DNA of 64,000 bases from Ignavibacteriota bacterium (GCA_016713565.1 JADJOX010000002.1:62001-126000), one strand, 5' to 3'. Numbered from the stretch's first letter, positions 47,210 through 56,622 are shown. Notes: generated by a model not told the origin, from the sequence alone. Program-made: numbers and translations.

Positions 47210-48700
47210 TTAATTATAAAACTTTTCGACGTCGTTTATCTTAAATGTCCACGCGTATTTACAAGTCGGATTATTTTGAATTTCTTTAGGAACCGAAATT
47301 AAAATGCCATTGCCTACTTTTTTCCAATCAAGGTTTTGAGAATAACCCAATAAATTTATTTTACTGTTGTTTTTTGGAACAAAAGAAGAAATAAAAATTT
47401 CCGATGGAATGTTATTCTCTTTTTCATCAGCCATATAAATTGCATATACTGTATAGGAATTCTTTTTATTTGTGAAACATATTTTAGATTCTTTATAGGG
47501 TTTTAACGCTCTGGTTTCATAAATTGCTTCGCTGTTTATTTTCATCCATTCACCAATTTCCGAAAGTCTATCATATGCCGCGTCATCCCAAGTTCCATCC
47601 GGTCCCGGACCTATGTTAAGAAGTAAATTACCTCCTTTACAAACAATGTCAATCAGCATGTGTACAAGTTCGTATGACGATTTATAAGTCGCGTTGAAAA
47701 CCCAGGACCAGCCGCCGCCGGAAGTTATACACGATTCCCAAGGATATAGAAGAGCATTTTCGGGGACAGTATTTTCCGGTGTTAGATAATTTTGATTTTT
47801 TCCTTTAACCGCTCTGTCAACAACTATCAATCCCGGTTGAAGTTTTCTTGCTTGTACAACCAATTCATCCATTTTAATATCTTGATTAACAATCTTACTT
47901 TTTAAAAACCCGCTTGGTGAATTTTTGAGACTATTTTTATACCAATTCGCAACTTCGTCTTTTTGCTTTGCTACCCATCCGCCGTCCAACCATAATATAT
48001 CTATTTGTCCGTAATCTGTTAATAATTCACTAATTTGATTATGAGTAAAATCCACAAATTTTTGCCACTTTTCAGGATAAAGTTCCGGGTCATAATTTAC
48101 GTTTCTATCCAAGGGAGGAAAGTAGGGATCCCAATAATATTCGTTGTGCCAATCGGGCTTGGAGAAATAAATTCCAGCCATAAAATTTTGTTGGGTGAAT
48201 GAATTTAAAATTTCTTTCAAAACATTTGATCTTGGATTACTGTTGAAAGGACATGTTTTATCGGTAATTTTATAATCTGTTGTCTTTGTGTCAAACATGC
48301 AGAATCCGTCATGATGTTTTGCCATTGCGACAACATATTTCATACCCGCATCTTTTGCGGCTTTAGCCCATTTATCCGGATCAAATTTAGTTGGATTAAA
48401 AGTTGTTTTTAAATTTTCATATTCTTTTTTATATTGGTAGTAATTATCCGAATGACTGCCTTCAGTTCTCATGCACCATCCGTAGTCTTCGGGACAAAGA
48501 GACCAAGATTCAACAATGCCCCATTGGCTGTATGGTCCCCAAGTCATAAGTAGTCCAAATTTAAGATCCTGCCATTTTTCAATTTTATTTAAGGCAAGGA
48601 GATCAGTTTCCGGAACGTAATCAGTAATTTCATGTTCTAATTGAGCAAAGGAATTTGTAAACCAAAATATTAGAATTATAAAAAAGAATATTCTATTCAC
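47210..48700 (-). CDS. Glycoside hydrolase family 29 alpha-L-fucosidase (3)
   Basis: The 496-residue secreted paralogue of the preceding fucosidase has FGLLMTWGPYSQWGIVESW, VAMAKHHDGFCMFDTKTTD, nucleophile Asp 239 in DILWLDGGWV and GGNLLLNIGPGPDG. Where most GH29 proteins read HWG in the first strand, this one reads TWG, so the first active-site His is replaced by Thr. The later HHDGF His pair and the nucleophile are kept. That change could alter substrate preference or reduce activity. It starts with a GTG (48700). It lies 16 bases after the GH20 gene and 32 bases before its sister, in the same - operon. Confidence 0.9.
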   Translation of the reverse strand: MNRIFFFIILIFWFTNSFAQLEHEITDYVPETDLLALNKIEKWQDLKFGLLMTWGPYSQWGIVESWSLCPEDYGWCMRTEGSHSDNYYQYKKEYENLKTTFNPTKFDPDKWAKAAKDAGMKYVVAMAKHHDGFCMFDTKTTDYKITDKTCPFNSNPRSNVLKEILNSFTQQNFMAGIYFSKPDWHNEYYWDPYFPPLDRNVNYDPELYPEKWQKFVDFTHNQISELLTDYGQIDILWLDGGWVAKQKDEVANWYKNSLKNSPSGFLKSKIVNQDIKMDELVVQARKLQPGLIVVDRAVKGKNQNYLTPENTVPENALLYPWESCITSGGGWSWVFNATYKSSYELVHMLIDIVCKGGNLLLNIGPGPDGTWDDAAYDRLSEIGEWMKINSEAIYETRALKPYKESKICFTNKKNSYTVYAIYMADEKENNIPSEIFISSFVPKNNSKINLLGYSQNLDWKKVGNGILISVPKEIQNNPTCKYAWTFKINDVEKFYN

Positions 48701-48716
48701 TTTGTTTCCTCAAACT

Positions 48717-51011
48717 TTATTTTACAGTTACTTCATCGATAAATATCCATGCTTTACCGCCGGCTCCGGTATGCCATTCAGGACAAACCCCAATATTTTT
48801 TGCATGAATTTTTACATATTTTGCGTCAGCATTTTCAAACTGAGCGGCAAAATTTTTATTTATTGATCCGGCATCTTTGGGATTAACATCATTAATAATT
48901 TTAACTGGTTCGTTATAATTCTTACCATCTGTAGATAATGAAACTTCAACAAACTCAGGCAGAAATACCCAAGAATGATTACTTTGAATGAAGTTCATTT
49001 CAACTGAATTAATTTTGTCAATATTTCCCAAATCAATAACTGCATCGAAATCATCACCCTCAAATCCTTGCCAAAATGAATCAGCAAAAGAATTAGAACC
49101 GTATAAACCGTCGACCAATCCAAAGTTGCCGCCGCCGTTATACTTTTCGGAATATGGAAATTTTAAAGTAATATTTTTCCCGAATGCCTTATGAATATTT
49201 ATATCTTTTTCGGTTGTCTTACTCATAAGTTTTCCATTTTTGTAAGTAACGGCTTTAATTTTTGAACTGCCTTCAATTTTAAATGGTGAACTGTATTTCG
49301 TTGATTTTTCAGTTGGCTCACTTCCGTCAACAGTATAAAAAATTTCTACATTTGATAATTCGGTACTCATTGCGATCATCAATGTTTTTGTTGCATCGTC
49401 AAAATCGGTACCAATTGTAACATTATACGCGCTCTTTGCATAATTTACCTGCATAGCTTCATATCTTTCAAATTGCTGATCCATCTTTCTAATAAAATTA
49501 TTCAGATCTTTTTTCTCTTTTTTCGTCCAAAGAACTTCTGAAAGCGCAGAAATTCTCGGCATTAACATATATTCCACATCTTTAAATTCGGGAAGCTGCT
49601 CGGTCCACATATTTGCTTGCGCGCCTAAAATAAATTCAGCTTCATCGGTATTTAATTCAGCAGGAACGGGTTCATATGAATATACTTTGGTTAATGTTAA
49701 TTTAGAACCCGATGAATGAGGTTCATTCGCAGCGTCACCTTGAGCTTGATCAAAATAACAGTGAGAGCCGGGTGTCATTATTACATTATGATTTTGTTTT
49801 GCCGCGGCAATTCCGCCTTCAATTCCTCGCCAAGACATTACAGTTGCCTGAGGCGCTAAACCGCCTTCTAGAATTTCATCCCAGCCTATTATTTTTCTGT
49901 CTTTTGTGAGTAAAAAGTCTTCTATTCTTTTGATAAAATAACTTTGTAATTCATGCTCATCTTTAAGATTTTCTTTTTTAATTCTTGCCTGACATTTTTT
50001 ACATACGTGCCATCTGTCTTTAGGACATTCATCACCGCCAATATGAATATACTTGCTCGGAAATAATTCAATAACTTCTGTTAAAACGTCTTCAAGAAAT
50101 TCAAATGTTTTTTCATTGCCAGCACAGTATACATCTTTCATTACGCCCCATTCGGTTCCTACTTCAAATGGTCCGCCAGTGCATGATAGTTCAGGATAAG
50201 AAGCTAACGCGGCTTGTGAATGACCGGGCATTTCAATTTCGGGAATAACCGTAATAAATCTATCTTCAGCATATTTAACTATTTCTTTTACATCTTCTTG
50301 AGTATAAAAACCGCCGTAAGGTTTGCCATCGCTCGTTGATCCTTTTCTCCACGCGCCGATTTCTGTAAGCTTTGGATATTTTTTAATTTCAATTCTCCAG
50401 CCTTGGTCTTCGGTTAAATGCCAATGGAATTTGTTCATTTTATGCATTGCCAAATAATCAATATATTTTTTTACGTCTTCCTTACTAAAAAAATGTCTTC
50501 CAACGTCAAGATGAACTCCTCTGTAACTGAAACTCGGCTCATCGGTAATTTGAACGTACGGAACAGTAAGTTTTATATCTTTCTTTGTTAATGAATAAAT
50601 ATCAACGGGAAGTAACTGAAAAATTGTTTGAATTCCATAAAAAATTCCTGCCGAATTGGATGCTGAAATTGTTACGCCTTTTTCATTTACACTAAGCTGA
50701 TATCCTTCTGAATTTTTAATTGACTCATCATACTTAATATAAATATAGTTGCTTTCCGGCTGATTTTCCTTTTGCTGTGTTAACTCCATTCCTGAACTTC
50801 TTTTTAAAACAATATTTAATTGACTAATTAATTTATTGGCATCGTTAAATTGATTATCCGCAAATACTTTTGTTTCCGCTGAAATAATAAATTCACCATT
50901 TTCTATCATAGTTGACCGAGGCTCGGGAATAATACTAATTTCTTTTTTCTGATTTGTTGAACATGATAAAAAAATTATCATTATTAAAAATGTGAGTAAT
51001 TTGATTTTCAT
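48717..51011 (-). CDS. Glycoside hydrolase family 20 beta-N-acetylhexosaminidase lipoprotein
   Basis: The 764-residue protein has a lipoprotein signal (MIIFLSCS), a GH20 N-terminal domain, and a TIM barrel with YRGVHLDVGRHFFSKEDVK, HWHLTEDQGWRIEIKKYP and IHIGGDECPKDRW. The catalytic Asp-Glu pair is at residues 327-328. It removes terminal beta-linked GlcNAc or GalNAc by substrate assistance. Then come a chitobiase-type domain (YTVDGSEPTEKS) and the discoidin-like module (about 48720-49170) with YNGGGNFGLVDG, WQGFEG, SWVFLPEFVEVSLSTDG and CPEWHTGAGGKAWIFIDEV. It is first in the - operon with three fucosidases, consistent with stripping fucosylated GlcNAc-containing antennae. The divergent promoter region to its left contains operator copy 4. 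Confidence 0.95.
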   Translation of the reverse strand: MKIKLLTFLIMIIFLSCSTNQKKEISIIPEPRSTMIENGEFIISAETKVFADNQFNDANKLISQLNIVLKRSSGMELTQQKENQPESNYIYIKYDESIKNSEGYQLSVNEKGVTISASNSAGIFYGIQTIFQLLPVDIYSLTKKDIKLTVPYVQITDEPSFSYRGVHLDVGRHFFSKEDVKKYIDYLAMHKMNKFHWHLTEDQGWRIEIKKYPKLTEIGAWRKGSTSDGKPYGGFYTQEDVKEIVKYAEDRFITVIPEIEMPGHSQAALASYPELSCTGGPFEVGTEWGVMKDVYCAGNEKTFEFLEDVLTEVIELFPSKYIHIGGDECPKDRWHVCKKCQARIKKENLKDEHELQSYFIKRIEDFLLTKDRKIIGWDEILEGGLAPQATVMSWRGIEGGIAAAKQNHNVIMTPGSHCYFDQAQGDAANEPHSSGSKLTLTKVYSYEPVPAELNTDEAEFILGAQANMWTEQLPEFKDVEYMLMPRISALSEVLWTKKEKKDLNNFIRKMDQQFERYEAMQVNYAKSAYNVTIGTDFDDATKTLMIAMSTELSNVEIFYTVDGSEPTEKSTKYSSPFKIEGSSKIKAVTYKNGKLMSKTTEKDINIHKAFGKNITLKFPYSEKYNGGGNFGLVDGLYGSNSFADSFWQGFEGDDFDAVIDLGNIDKINSVEMNFIQSNHSWVFLPEFVEVSLSTDGKNYNEPVKIINDVNPKDAGSINKNFAAQFENADAKYVKIHAKNIGVCPEWHTGAGGKAWIFIDEVTVK

Positions 51012-51142
51012 AAAAATAATTCTCCAAAATTCTTAAGTAAGTATAAATTAGAAATGTGCTCAATATATTAATTTGTGTAAACAAAATTTCTGTCAGTTTA
51101 GTTGGAATGTTTTTAATTGTATATCATATTAAGTTAAAATTG

Positions 51143-51171
51143 TCGAACACAGTCTCGTTGTTTTTCGAACA
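51143..51171. promoter_or_regulatory. TCGAACA direct repeat, possible second regulator site
   Basis: TCGAACA occurs at 51143-51149 and again at 51165-51171, exactly 22 bases apart, about two helical turns. The elements lie 131-160 bases upstream of the GH20 start. Their local GC content stands out from the AT-rich surroundings. Binding by an activator is a guess. Confidence 0.35.
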
Positions 51172-51238
51172 ATGGATATACAGAAAATTCAAAAAAGTTA
51201 TGCAATTTTATATCATTTTAAAATAATATTATATAACT

Positions 51239-51258
51239 TTACTTACACGTGTAAGTAA
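51239..51258. promoter_or_regulatory. Palindromic operator, LacI-type, copy 4
   Basis: TTACTTACACGTGTAAGTAA is a perfect 20-base palindrome in the divergent promoter region. It is 76 bases before the ATG at 51335, nearly the same spacing as copy 3 to its gene (75 bases). Confidence 0.82.
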
Positions 51259-51334
51259 GATAACTAAAAAATTTAAATATAAAAATATTTTCTTATTTGC
51301 GAACTGATATTTATAAGACAAAAGAGACTTTATA

Positions 51335-52522
51335 ATGAAAAAAATAAAATCAAAAGTAAGTATAAGTTTTATAATTATTATAATATCTCTATTTATTCTA
51401 AAATGTTCCACTCCTGATCCAAACGAAAATAATGACAAAAATTTCCTTAGTAATTCTAAAATTGAAGAAGCTGTAAAATTATCGGGTAGCAATTCCAATC
51501 AAATAGTTTCCGCGCTTCAAAAATGTGAACCAGGCTATAAAGAAGGACTTAATTTTTTAATTGAAAATATGCCCGAAAGAGATTTAAAAAAATTATCGTC
51601 AGAATATATTTTAACAAATGTGGAATATGCTTATAAAGTTATGGATTCCGTAAAATGGAAAGACGAAATTCCAAAAGAAATTTTCCTTAATTACATTTTG
51701 CCATATTCAAATATTAATGAACGGCGAGACAATTGGAGAAAGGATTTTTATAATAGATTTTTTTCAATGGTTAAGAACTATAGTACAGTTTCTGAAGCCG
51801 TTCTAAAACTGAATAAAGAAATTTGGGATCTTGTAAATGTGCATTATTCAACAAAGAGACCAAAAGCTGATCAAAGCCCTTATGAGTCCATTGATGCCGG
51901 CATAGCCTCCTGTACCGGATTATCAATTCTTCTAATTGATGTCTGTAGGGCTGTTGGAATACCGGCAAGGTTTGTCGGTGTTCCACTTTGGAAAGATCAA
52001 TCCGGAAATCATTCATGGGTTGAAATTTGGGATAACGGCTGGCATTTCATAGGCGCCGCGGAAGAAAGTCCGCTTGATAAAACCTGGTTTGGTGAAAGAG
52101 CTTTAACTTCCGATGATACGGATTGGAAATACAGCATTTATGCTGCGTCATTTAAAAAAACGGATGTAATTTTTCCGCCGTTGTTTGACAGCACAGCGAC
52201 GTATATTTATGCGGATATTGTGACAGATAGATACAGTAAAACAGTTGCTGAGGATGGTAAAGTAACTCTCGCGATTCGATTATTCGATAGACCTAACGGT
52301 AAAAGAATTACTGGAAATATTAAAATCCAATTGAAAAATAAAACTGTTTTTGAAGGAACAACTAAGGACGAGCTTCACGATTTTAATGATTTCTTAACTT
52401 TTAACTTATTGCCGAATACTCAGTATAAAATTATTGCACAAATTAACGGTGAAAGCATAGAGAAACAAATTACGCTTGATGGTTCAAAATACCAGTTTGT
52501 TAATTTATCATTTAATAATTAG
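51335..52522 (+). CDS. Transglutaminase-like lipoprotein
   Basis: The 395-residue protein has a lipoprotein signal (FILKCS), an alpha-helical N-terminal part, and a transglutaminase-like core. Cys 193 is in GIASCTGLSILLIDVCRAVG and is followed by IPARFVGVPLW; His 226 is in GNHSWVEIWDNGWHFIGAAE. The usual FDP Asp is not obvious, although Asp 233 or Glu residues follow. The last 110 residues form a beta-sandwich-like region. Bacterial members are mostly cysteine peptidases or amidases. As first gene of the operon containing the PNGase F-like enzyme, it may act on the peptide part of glycoproteins. Operator copy 4 lies 76 bases upstream. The specific reaction is unknown. Confidence 0.85.
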   Translation: MKKIKSKVSISFIIIIISLFILKCSTPDPNENNDKNFLSNSKIEEAVKLSGSNSNQIVSALQKCEPGYKEGLNFLIENMPERDLKKLSSEYILTNVEYAYKVMDSVKWKDEIPKEIFLNYILPYSNINERRDNWRKDFYNRFFSMVKNYSTVSEAVLKLNKEIWDLVNVHYSTKRPKADQSPYESIDAGIASCTGLSILLIDVCRAVGIPARFVGVPLWKDQSGNHSWVEIWDNGWHFIGAAEESPLDKTWFGERALTSDDTDWKYSIYAASFKKTDVIFPPLFDSTATYIYADIVTDRYSKTVAEDGKVTLAIRLFDRPNGKRITGNIKIQLKNKTVFEGTTKDELHDFNDFLTFNLLPNTQYKIIAQINGESIEKQITLDGSKYQFVNLSFNN

Positions 52523-52530
52523 TATATCAG

Positions 52531-54903
52531 ATGATAACAAATTTAAAAGCTTTTGTTTTTATTTTAATATCATTTTTAATTTTCAGCTGCAATTCAAAAC
52601 AGATAATAATTTATGTTGATTCAAATAAGGAAACAAAGAATTTAGGATCCGAAAGCGAACCTTTTTCTAACCTTGAAAGCGCTTTCGATTATGTTTTTAC
52701 GAAATTATCAAAAGATCAAACCAACAATGATATTATTATTAAGTTGCTTCCCGGCGAATATTATTTAAGCAAAACAATAAAAATTTTACCTCGTTTCAAA
52801 TCAATAAACTTACAAGGTTCAGGTTCAAATAATACCTATATCAAAGGTTCAGAACTTCTTGATCTAAAATGGAAAAAGTTAGACAATAATATTTGGGAAG
52901 CAGATTTAAATAACTCAGTTGATTTTGACCAGTTATATTTAAATGATGAAGAGCAAATACTTGCCAGGTATCCGAATTTTAATGAAAACGGTGGTCATTG
53001 GAATGGTTATGCCGAAGACGTTATCTCTAAAGAAAGAATAAAAAAATGGAAGAATCCGATTGGTGCGTTTGTTCATATTACACATAAAGCAGAATGGGGC
53101 GACTTTCATTATAAGATTATTGGAATTGATAAAAACGGTGAAGCAATACTTGAAGGAGGACATCAAAACAATAGACCCGAAAATGGTCTGCATCCCAAAT
53201 TTAGAATGGTAGAGAATGTTTTTGAAGAGCTGGATACGGCTAAAGAATATTTTCATGACAAAGCCGCTAATAAAATTTATTTATTTCCTTCCAATGGCAT
53301 TGATCCTAACAAATGCAAAATTGAAGTTTCTGTACTTAAAAATATTTTTGAACTTTCGGGTTCAATTGATGAACCATTGAAAAATGTTAAAATTATTGGA
53401 ATTAGTTTTAAGCAGACTAAAAGAACATTTATGGATAAATATGATAAGCTGCTGAGAAGCGATTGGGCAATTTACAGAGGAGGTGCGGTTTTTATTTCAG
53501 GAACTGAAAACATCCAAATATCTGACTGCGAATTTAGCAATTTAGGCGGAAATGCTATTTTTATTAATTCTTACAACAGAAATATAAAAATTTTTAATAA
53601 TCATATTCATAATGTAGGAGCGACCGGAATTGCGTTTGTCGGTGATACTTCATCTGTTCGCTCACCATCATTTTATTATTATGATTTTATAGAAATGAGC
53701 AAAATTGATACAATAAGCGGACCTAAAAATAAATTATATCCATCGAATTGTTTAGCTGAAAATAATTTAATTCACAAAACCGGAATGATTGAAAAACAAA
53801 CGAGCGGTATTCAAATTTCTATGTCCATGAATATAATAATTAAAAATAATAGCATTTATGATGTTCCAAGAGCCGGTATAAATATTTCTGAAGGTACTTG
53901 GGGTGGGCACATAATTGAATTTAACGATATTTTTAATACCGTTCTTGAAACCGGAGACCATGGCTCTTTTAATTCGTGGGGAAGAGATAGATATTGGCAT
54001 CCTAACCGAAAAATTCTTGATAGTCTTGTTAATTTAAATCCTAATTTATACAAATTGGACGCTGTAAATACAACAATTATAAGAAATAATAGGATTAGAT
54101 GTGATCATGGATGGGATATTGATTTAGATGATGGCTCATCGAATTATATAATTTATAATAATCTTTGTCTGAATGGCGGTATAAAATTACGTGAAGGATT
54201 TAATAGAATTGTTGAAAATAACATTTTAATTAATAACGGATTTCATCCGCATGTTTGGTTTAAAAACAGTAAAGATATTTTTAAAAAAAATATTGTTATG
54301 ACCGAACACAAAGATATTTTGTTAAATGATTGGGGCAGCGAAGTAAATTATAATTTCTTTACCGATAAAAGTTCTTTAGAAAAAACTCAAATGAAAAGTA
54401 CTGATAAAAATAGTATTTACGGAGATCCGGAATTTATTGATCCTAAGAATTTAGATTTTAGAATTTCAGATAAATCGCCAGTTCACAAAATAGGATTTAA
54501 AAATTTTAGTATGCAAAATTTTGGTGTGCAAGAAAAGAATTTAAAAAGACTTGCAAAAAAGCCAGACTCACCAATTTTAATTTTAAGTAATGAAGACATT
54601 GTTTCCGATAAAAAAATAAATTGGCTCGGTGCGAATATCAAAAGTATTACTACTTTAGGCGAAAGATCCGCGACCGGTTTAAATGATAAAAGCGGAATAT
54701 TGATTTTAAATGTTAGCTCTAATTCATTGGCGGACATAGCCGGTCTTAAATCAAAGGATGTAATTGTTGAATGCGAGGGTAATGAAGTTAAAAACATTTT
54801 CGAATTATTGAAAATTTACCAAAGTAATAATTGGAAAGGAAAATTAGACTTAGGGATTTTTCGAAATCAAAAATTGATAAAATTGGAAATTATAACAAAA
54901 TAA
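52531..54903 (+). CDS. Beta-helix lipoprotein with C-terminal PDZ domain, GH141-like
   Basis: The 790-residue lipoprotein (LIFSCNS) begins with YVDSNKETKNLGSESEPFSN and LLPGEYYLSKTIKI. A sandwich segment contains LYLNDEEQILARYPN, then a long right-handed beta-helix follows with ISDCEFSNLGGNAIFINSYN and IFNNHIHNVGATGIAFVGD. The final 100 residues form a PDZ-like domain (GILILNVSSNSLADIAGLKS, KDVIVECEGNEVKNI). The beta-helix architecture with the ARYPN segment resembles GH141, which includes an alpha-L-fucosidase and a xylanase. With so many fucosidases around, fucose release is a reasonable guess. PDZ domains bind protein C-termini and are unusual on glycosidases. It lies eight bases after the transglutaminase-like gene and 24 bases before the PNGase F-like gene. 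Confidence 0.8.
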   Translation: MITNLKAFVFILISFLIFSCNSKQIIIYVDSNKETKNLGSESEPFSNLESAFDYVFTKLSKDQTNNDIIIKLLPGEYYLSKTIKILPRFKSINLQGSGSNNTYIKGSELLDLKWKKLDNNIWEADLNNSVDFDQLYLNDEEQILARYPNFNENGGHWNGYAEDVISKERIKKWKNPIGAFVHITHKAEWGDFHYKIIGIDKNGEAILEGGHQNNRPENGLHPKFRMVENVFEELDTAKEYFHDKAANKIYLFPSNGIDPNKCKIEVSVLKNIFELSGSIDEPLKNVKIIGISFKQTKRTFMDKYDKLLRSDWAIYRGGAVFISGTENIQISDCEFSNLGGNAIFINSYNRNIKIFNNHIHNVGATGIAFVGDTSSVRSPSFYYYDFIEMSKIDTISGPKNKLYPSNCLAENNLIHKTGMIEKQTSGIQISMSMNIIIKNNSIYDVPRAGINISEGTWGGHIIEFNDIFNTVLETGDHGSFNSWGRDRYWHPNRKILDSLVNLNPNLYKLDAVNTTIIRNNRIRCDHGWDIDLDDGSSNYIIYNNLCLNGGIKLREGFNRIVENNILINNGFHPHVWFKNSKDIFKKNIVMTEHKDILLNDWGSEVNYNFFTDKSSLEKTQMKSTDKNSIYGDPEFIDPKNLDFRISDKSPVHKIGFKNFSMQNFGVQEKNLKRLAKKPDSPILILSNEDIVSDKKINWLGANIKSITTLGERSATGLNDKSGILILNVSSNSLADIAGLKSKDVIVECEGNEVKNIFELLKIYQSNNWKGKLDLGIFRNQKLIKLEIITK

Positions 54904-54927
54904 TTTTTTAGTTAATTGGATCTGAGA

Positions 54928-56622
54928 ATGGGTATATTAAAAATATCAAAGCATTTTATAAAATTCGCGGTTTTAGTTTTGTTAATGTTTTCAACAGTAA
55001 TTGCTCAGCAAAAAATTAATGAAGGAATTGTTTACTATTCGTTTAAAAATAACGGTAAAATTTCTACTAATCATTTTTTAAAGATGTTTTATAAGAATGG
55101 AATAGTTGGTTACGAATCAGGAGAATATGAAAAACAAAAGGAATTTATTAATTACAATGATAATTTTACATATCAGCTGATGAATGATGGTAAAAATCAA
55201 TTTTTCCAAAAAAGATCATTTAAAGATTACGAACAGGCAGCAATATCGGATGAAACTGAAAACATACTTGGTTATAATTGTAAAAAAGCCGTCTTAAAAA
55301 TAAAATCCAATACAATAGAAATTTGGTTTACAAATGAATTGAAGATTAAAGGAAGCCCAAGCATTTCTATCGCACCAGGAATTGGATTGATATTAAAAAT
55401 GGTTCGTAATAAAGACTATGAAACATTCGCGGAAAAAATTGAGTTTAAAGCAGTTACCGAAGAAAATTTAAATTTTAATTTGGCAAACGCCGTTGAAGTT
55501 AACGGTTCTTCTTATCTAAGAAAACTAATTGACAGCAGATATAAAACAATACAAATTTTTGAACATCAAAAAATAAATTTCGGCGATTCCATCGATAACC
55601 CAAATACTGGTAGTCTTAATTTTACTTATCGCTATTCAAAAGGAACTGTATTATTAAAAAAAATTAAACTGCCAATTATAAATGAAGGTGAAGTAGTTTT
55701 TGCCGAAGTTTCCCAATGGTCCAATGGAGATGCTTATGACAGAGTCGGAAGTTTATTCATCATTCCTGTTAAAGATGATACAACATTTTTAGACGCGCTC
55801 AAATTCGGTATTGATAAACTGCCGGTCTATAAAGACAAAAACGAAAATGAGTTTCAAGGCGTTTGCGCGACAAAAAATTATGAACCTCCTTTAGAATTAA
55901 TGAGATTTTTCACTCCTTTTGGAGTTAGAAAATTTAATGATTATACTCAAATTCAAGGATTTGAATGGGCGGATTCTGTTATTTACAGAAGAGACGTAAC
56001 AGATATAATTCCTAATGATGGAAAAGAAATATGGGTTGGGATTTTTATCGGTAATTATGATAAAGGCGGTCACATTGCATCTGTCAATTTAAAAATATAT
56101 CCGTCATTCGAGCCAAGCGATAAATTAGAAAAAGTATGGATTAAACCCATTTTCAATACTGTAAACATTATGGAAATGTCCAATCAAAATTACGGAACAA
56201 TGTTCCACAATGATTCTCTCAGAGTAACTGTAAATATTCCAGACGGATTAAAAGAGCTTAAATTAAAATACACAAGTACAGGTCATGGCGGCTGGGAAAA
56301 CGGTGATGAATTTAATCGAAAGAAAAATGAAATTTTTATTGATGATAAATTAGTTTATAGTTTTATACCGTGGCGAGATGATTGCGGCACTTACCGTTTG
56401 TCAAATCCATCATCCGGTAATTTTAAAAATGGACTTTCCTCATCAGATCTTAGCAGGTCAAATTGGTGTCCAGGTACAGTAACAGTTCCGGAAGAAATTG
56501 AATTGAATAATTTATCTCCCGGATATCATACTTTTAAAATTGCAATTCCCATTGGTGAAAAAGAAGGCGGAAGTTTCAGCGCTTGGAATGTTTCCGGAAT
56601 ATTAATTGGAAAATTTAAATAA
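54928..56622 (+). CDS. PNGase F-like peptide-N-glycosidase with N-terminal GLPGLI-like domain
   Basis: PNGase F cleaves the amide between Asn and the first GlcNAc, releasing whole N-glycans. The C-terminal 340 residues carry both PNGase F domains. WSNGDAYDRVGSLFIIP aligns with the CDEWDRY segment of the Elizabethkingia enzyme, placing its catalytic Asp 60 at Asp 271 here. GHGGWENGDEFNRKKNEIFI places Glu 206 at Glu 461. SSSDLSRSNWCPGTVTVPEE matches the conserved tail. The first 190 residues, after a signal peptide (VIAQQ), look like a GLPGLI-type domain (LGYNCKKAVLKI, IWFTNELKIKGS, APGIGLILKM). PNGase F-II enzymes are also known to have an extra N-terminal domain. I chose the ATG at 54928 over a TTG at 54916. 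It shares an operon with fucosidase and sulfatase genes. Confidence 0.88.
   Translation: MGILKISKHFIKFAVLVLLMFSTVIAQQKINEGIVYYSFKNNGKISTNHFLKMFYKNGIVGYESGEYEKQKEFINYNDNFTYQLMNDGKNQFFQKRSFKDYEQAAISDETENILGYNCKKAVLKIKSNTIEIWFTNELKIKGSPSISIAPGIGLILKMVRNKDYETFAEKIEFKAVTEENLNFNLANAVEVNGSSYLRKLIDSRYKTIQIFEHQKINFGDSIDNPNTGSLNFTYRYSKGTVLLKKIKLPIINEGEVVFAEVSQWSNGDAYDRVGSLFIIPVKDDTTFLDALKFGIDKLPVYKDKNENEFQGVCATKNYEPPLELMRFFTPFGVRKFNDYTQIQGFEWADSVIYRRDVTDIIPNDGKEIWVGIFIGNYDKGGHIASVNLKIYPSFEPSDKLEKVWIKPIFNTVNIMEMSNQNYGTMFHNDSLRVTVNIPDGLKELKLKYTSTGHGGWENGDEFNRKKNEIFIDDKLVYSFIPWRDDCGTYRLSNPSSGNFKNGLSSSDLSRSNWCPGTVTVPEEIELNNLSPGYHTFKIAIPIGEKEGGSFSAWNVSGILIGKFK

Larger units (their letters stand above)
51012..51334. 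other. Divergent promoter region between the GH20 and transglutaminase operons
   Basis: This 323-base gap has no gene. It holds operator copy 4 (51239-51258), 76 bases before the + start and 227 bases from the - start, and a direct repeat of TCGAACA at 51143-51149 and 51165-51171. The rest is AT-rich; I could not assign promoter elements with confidence. Confidence 0.75.
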
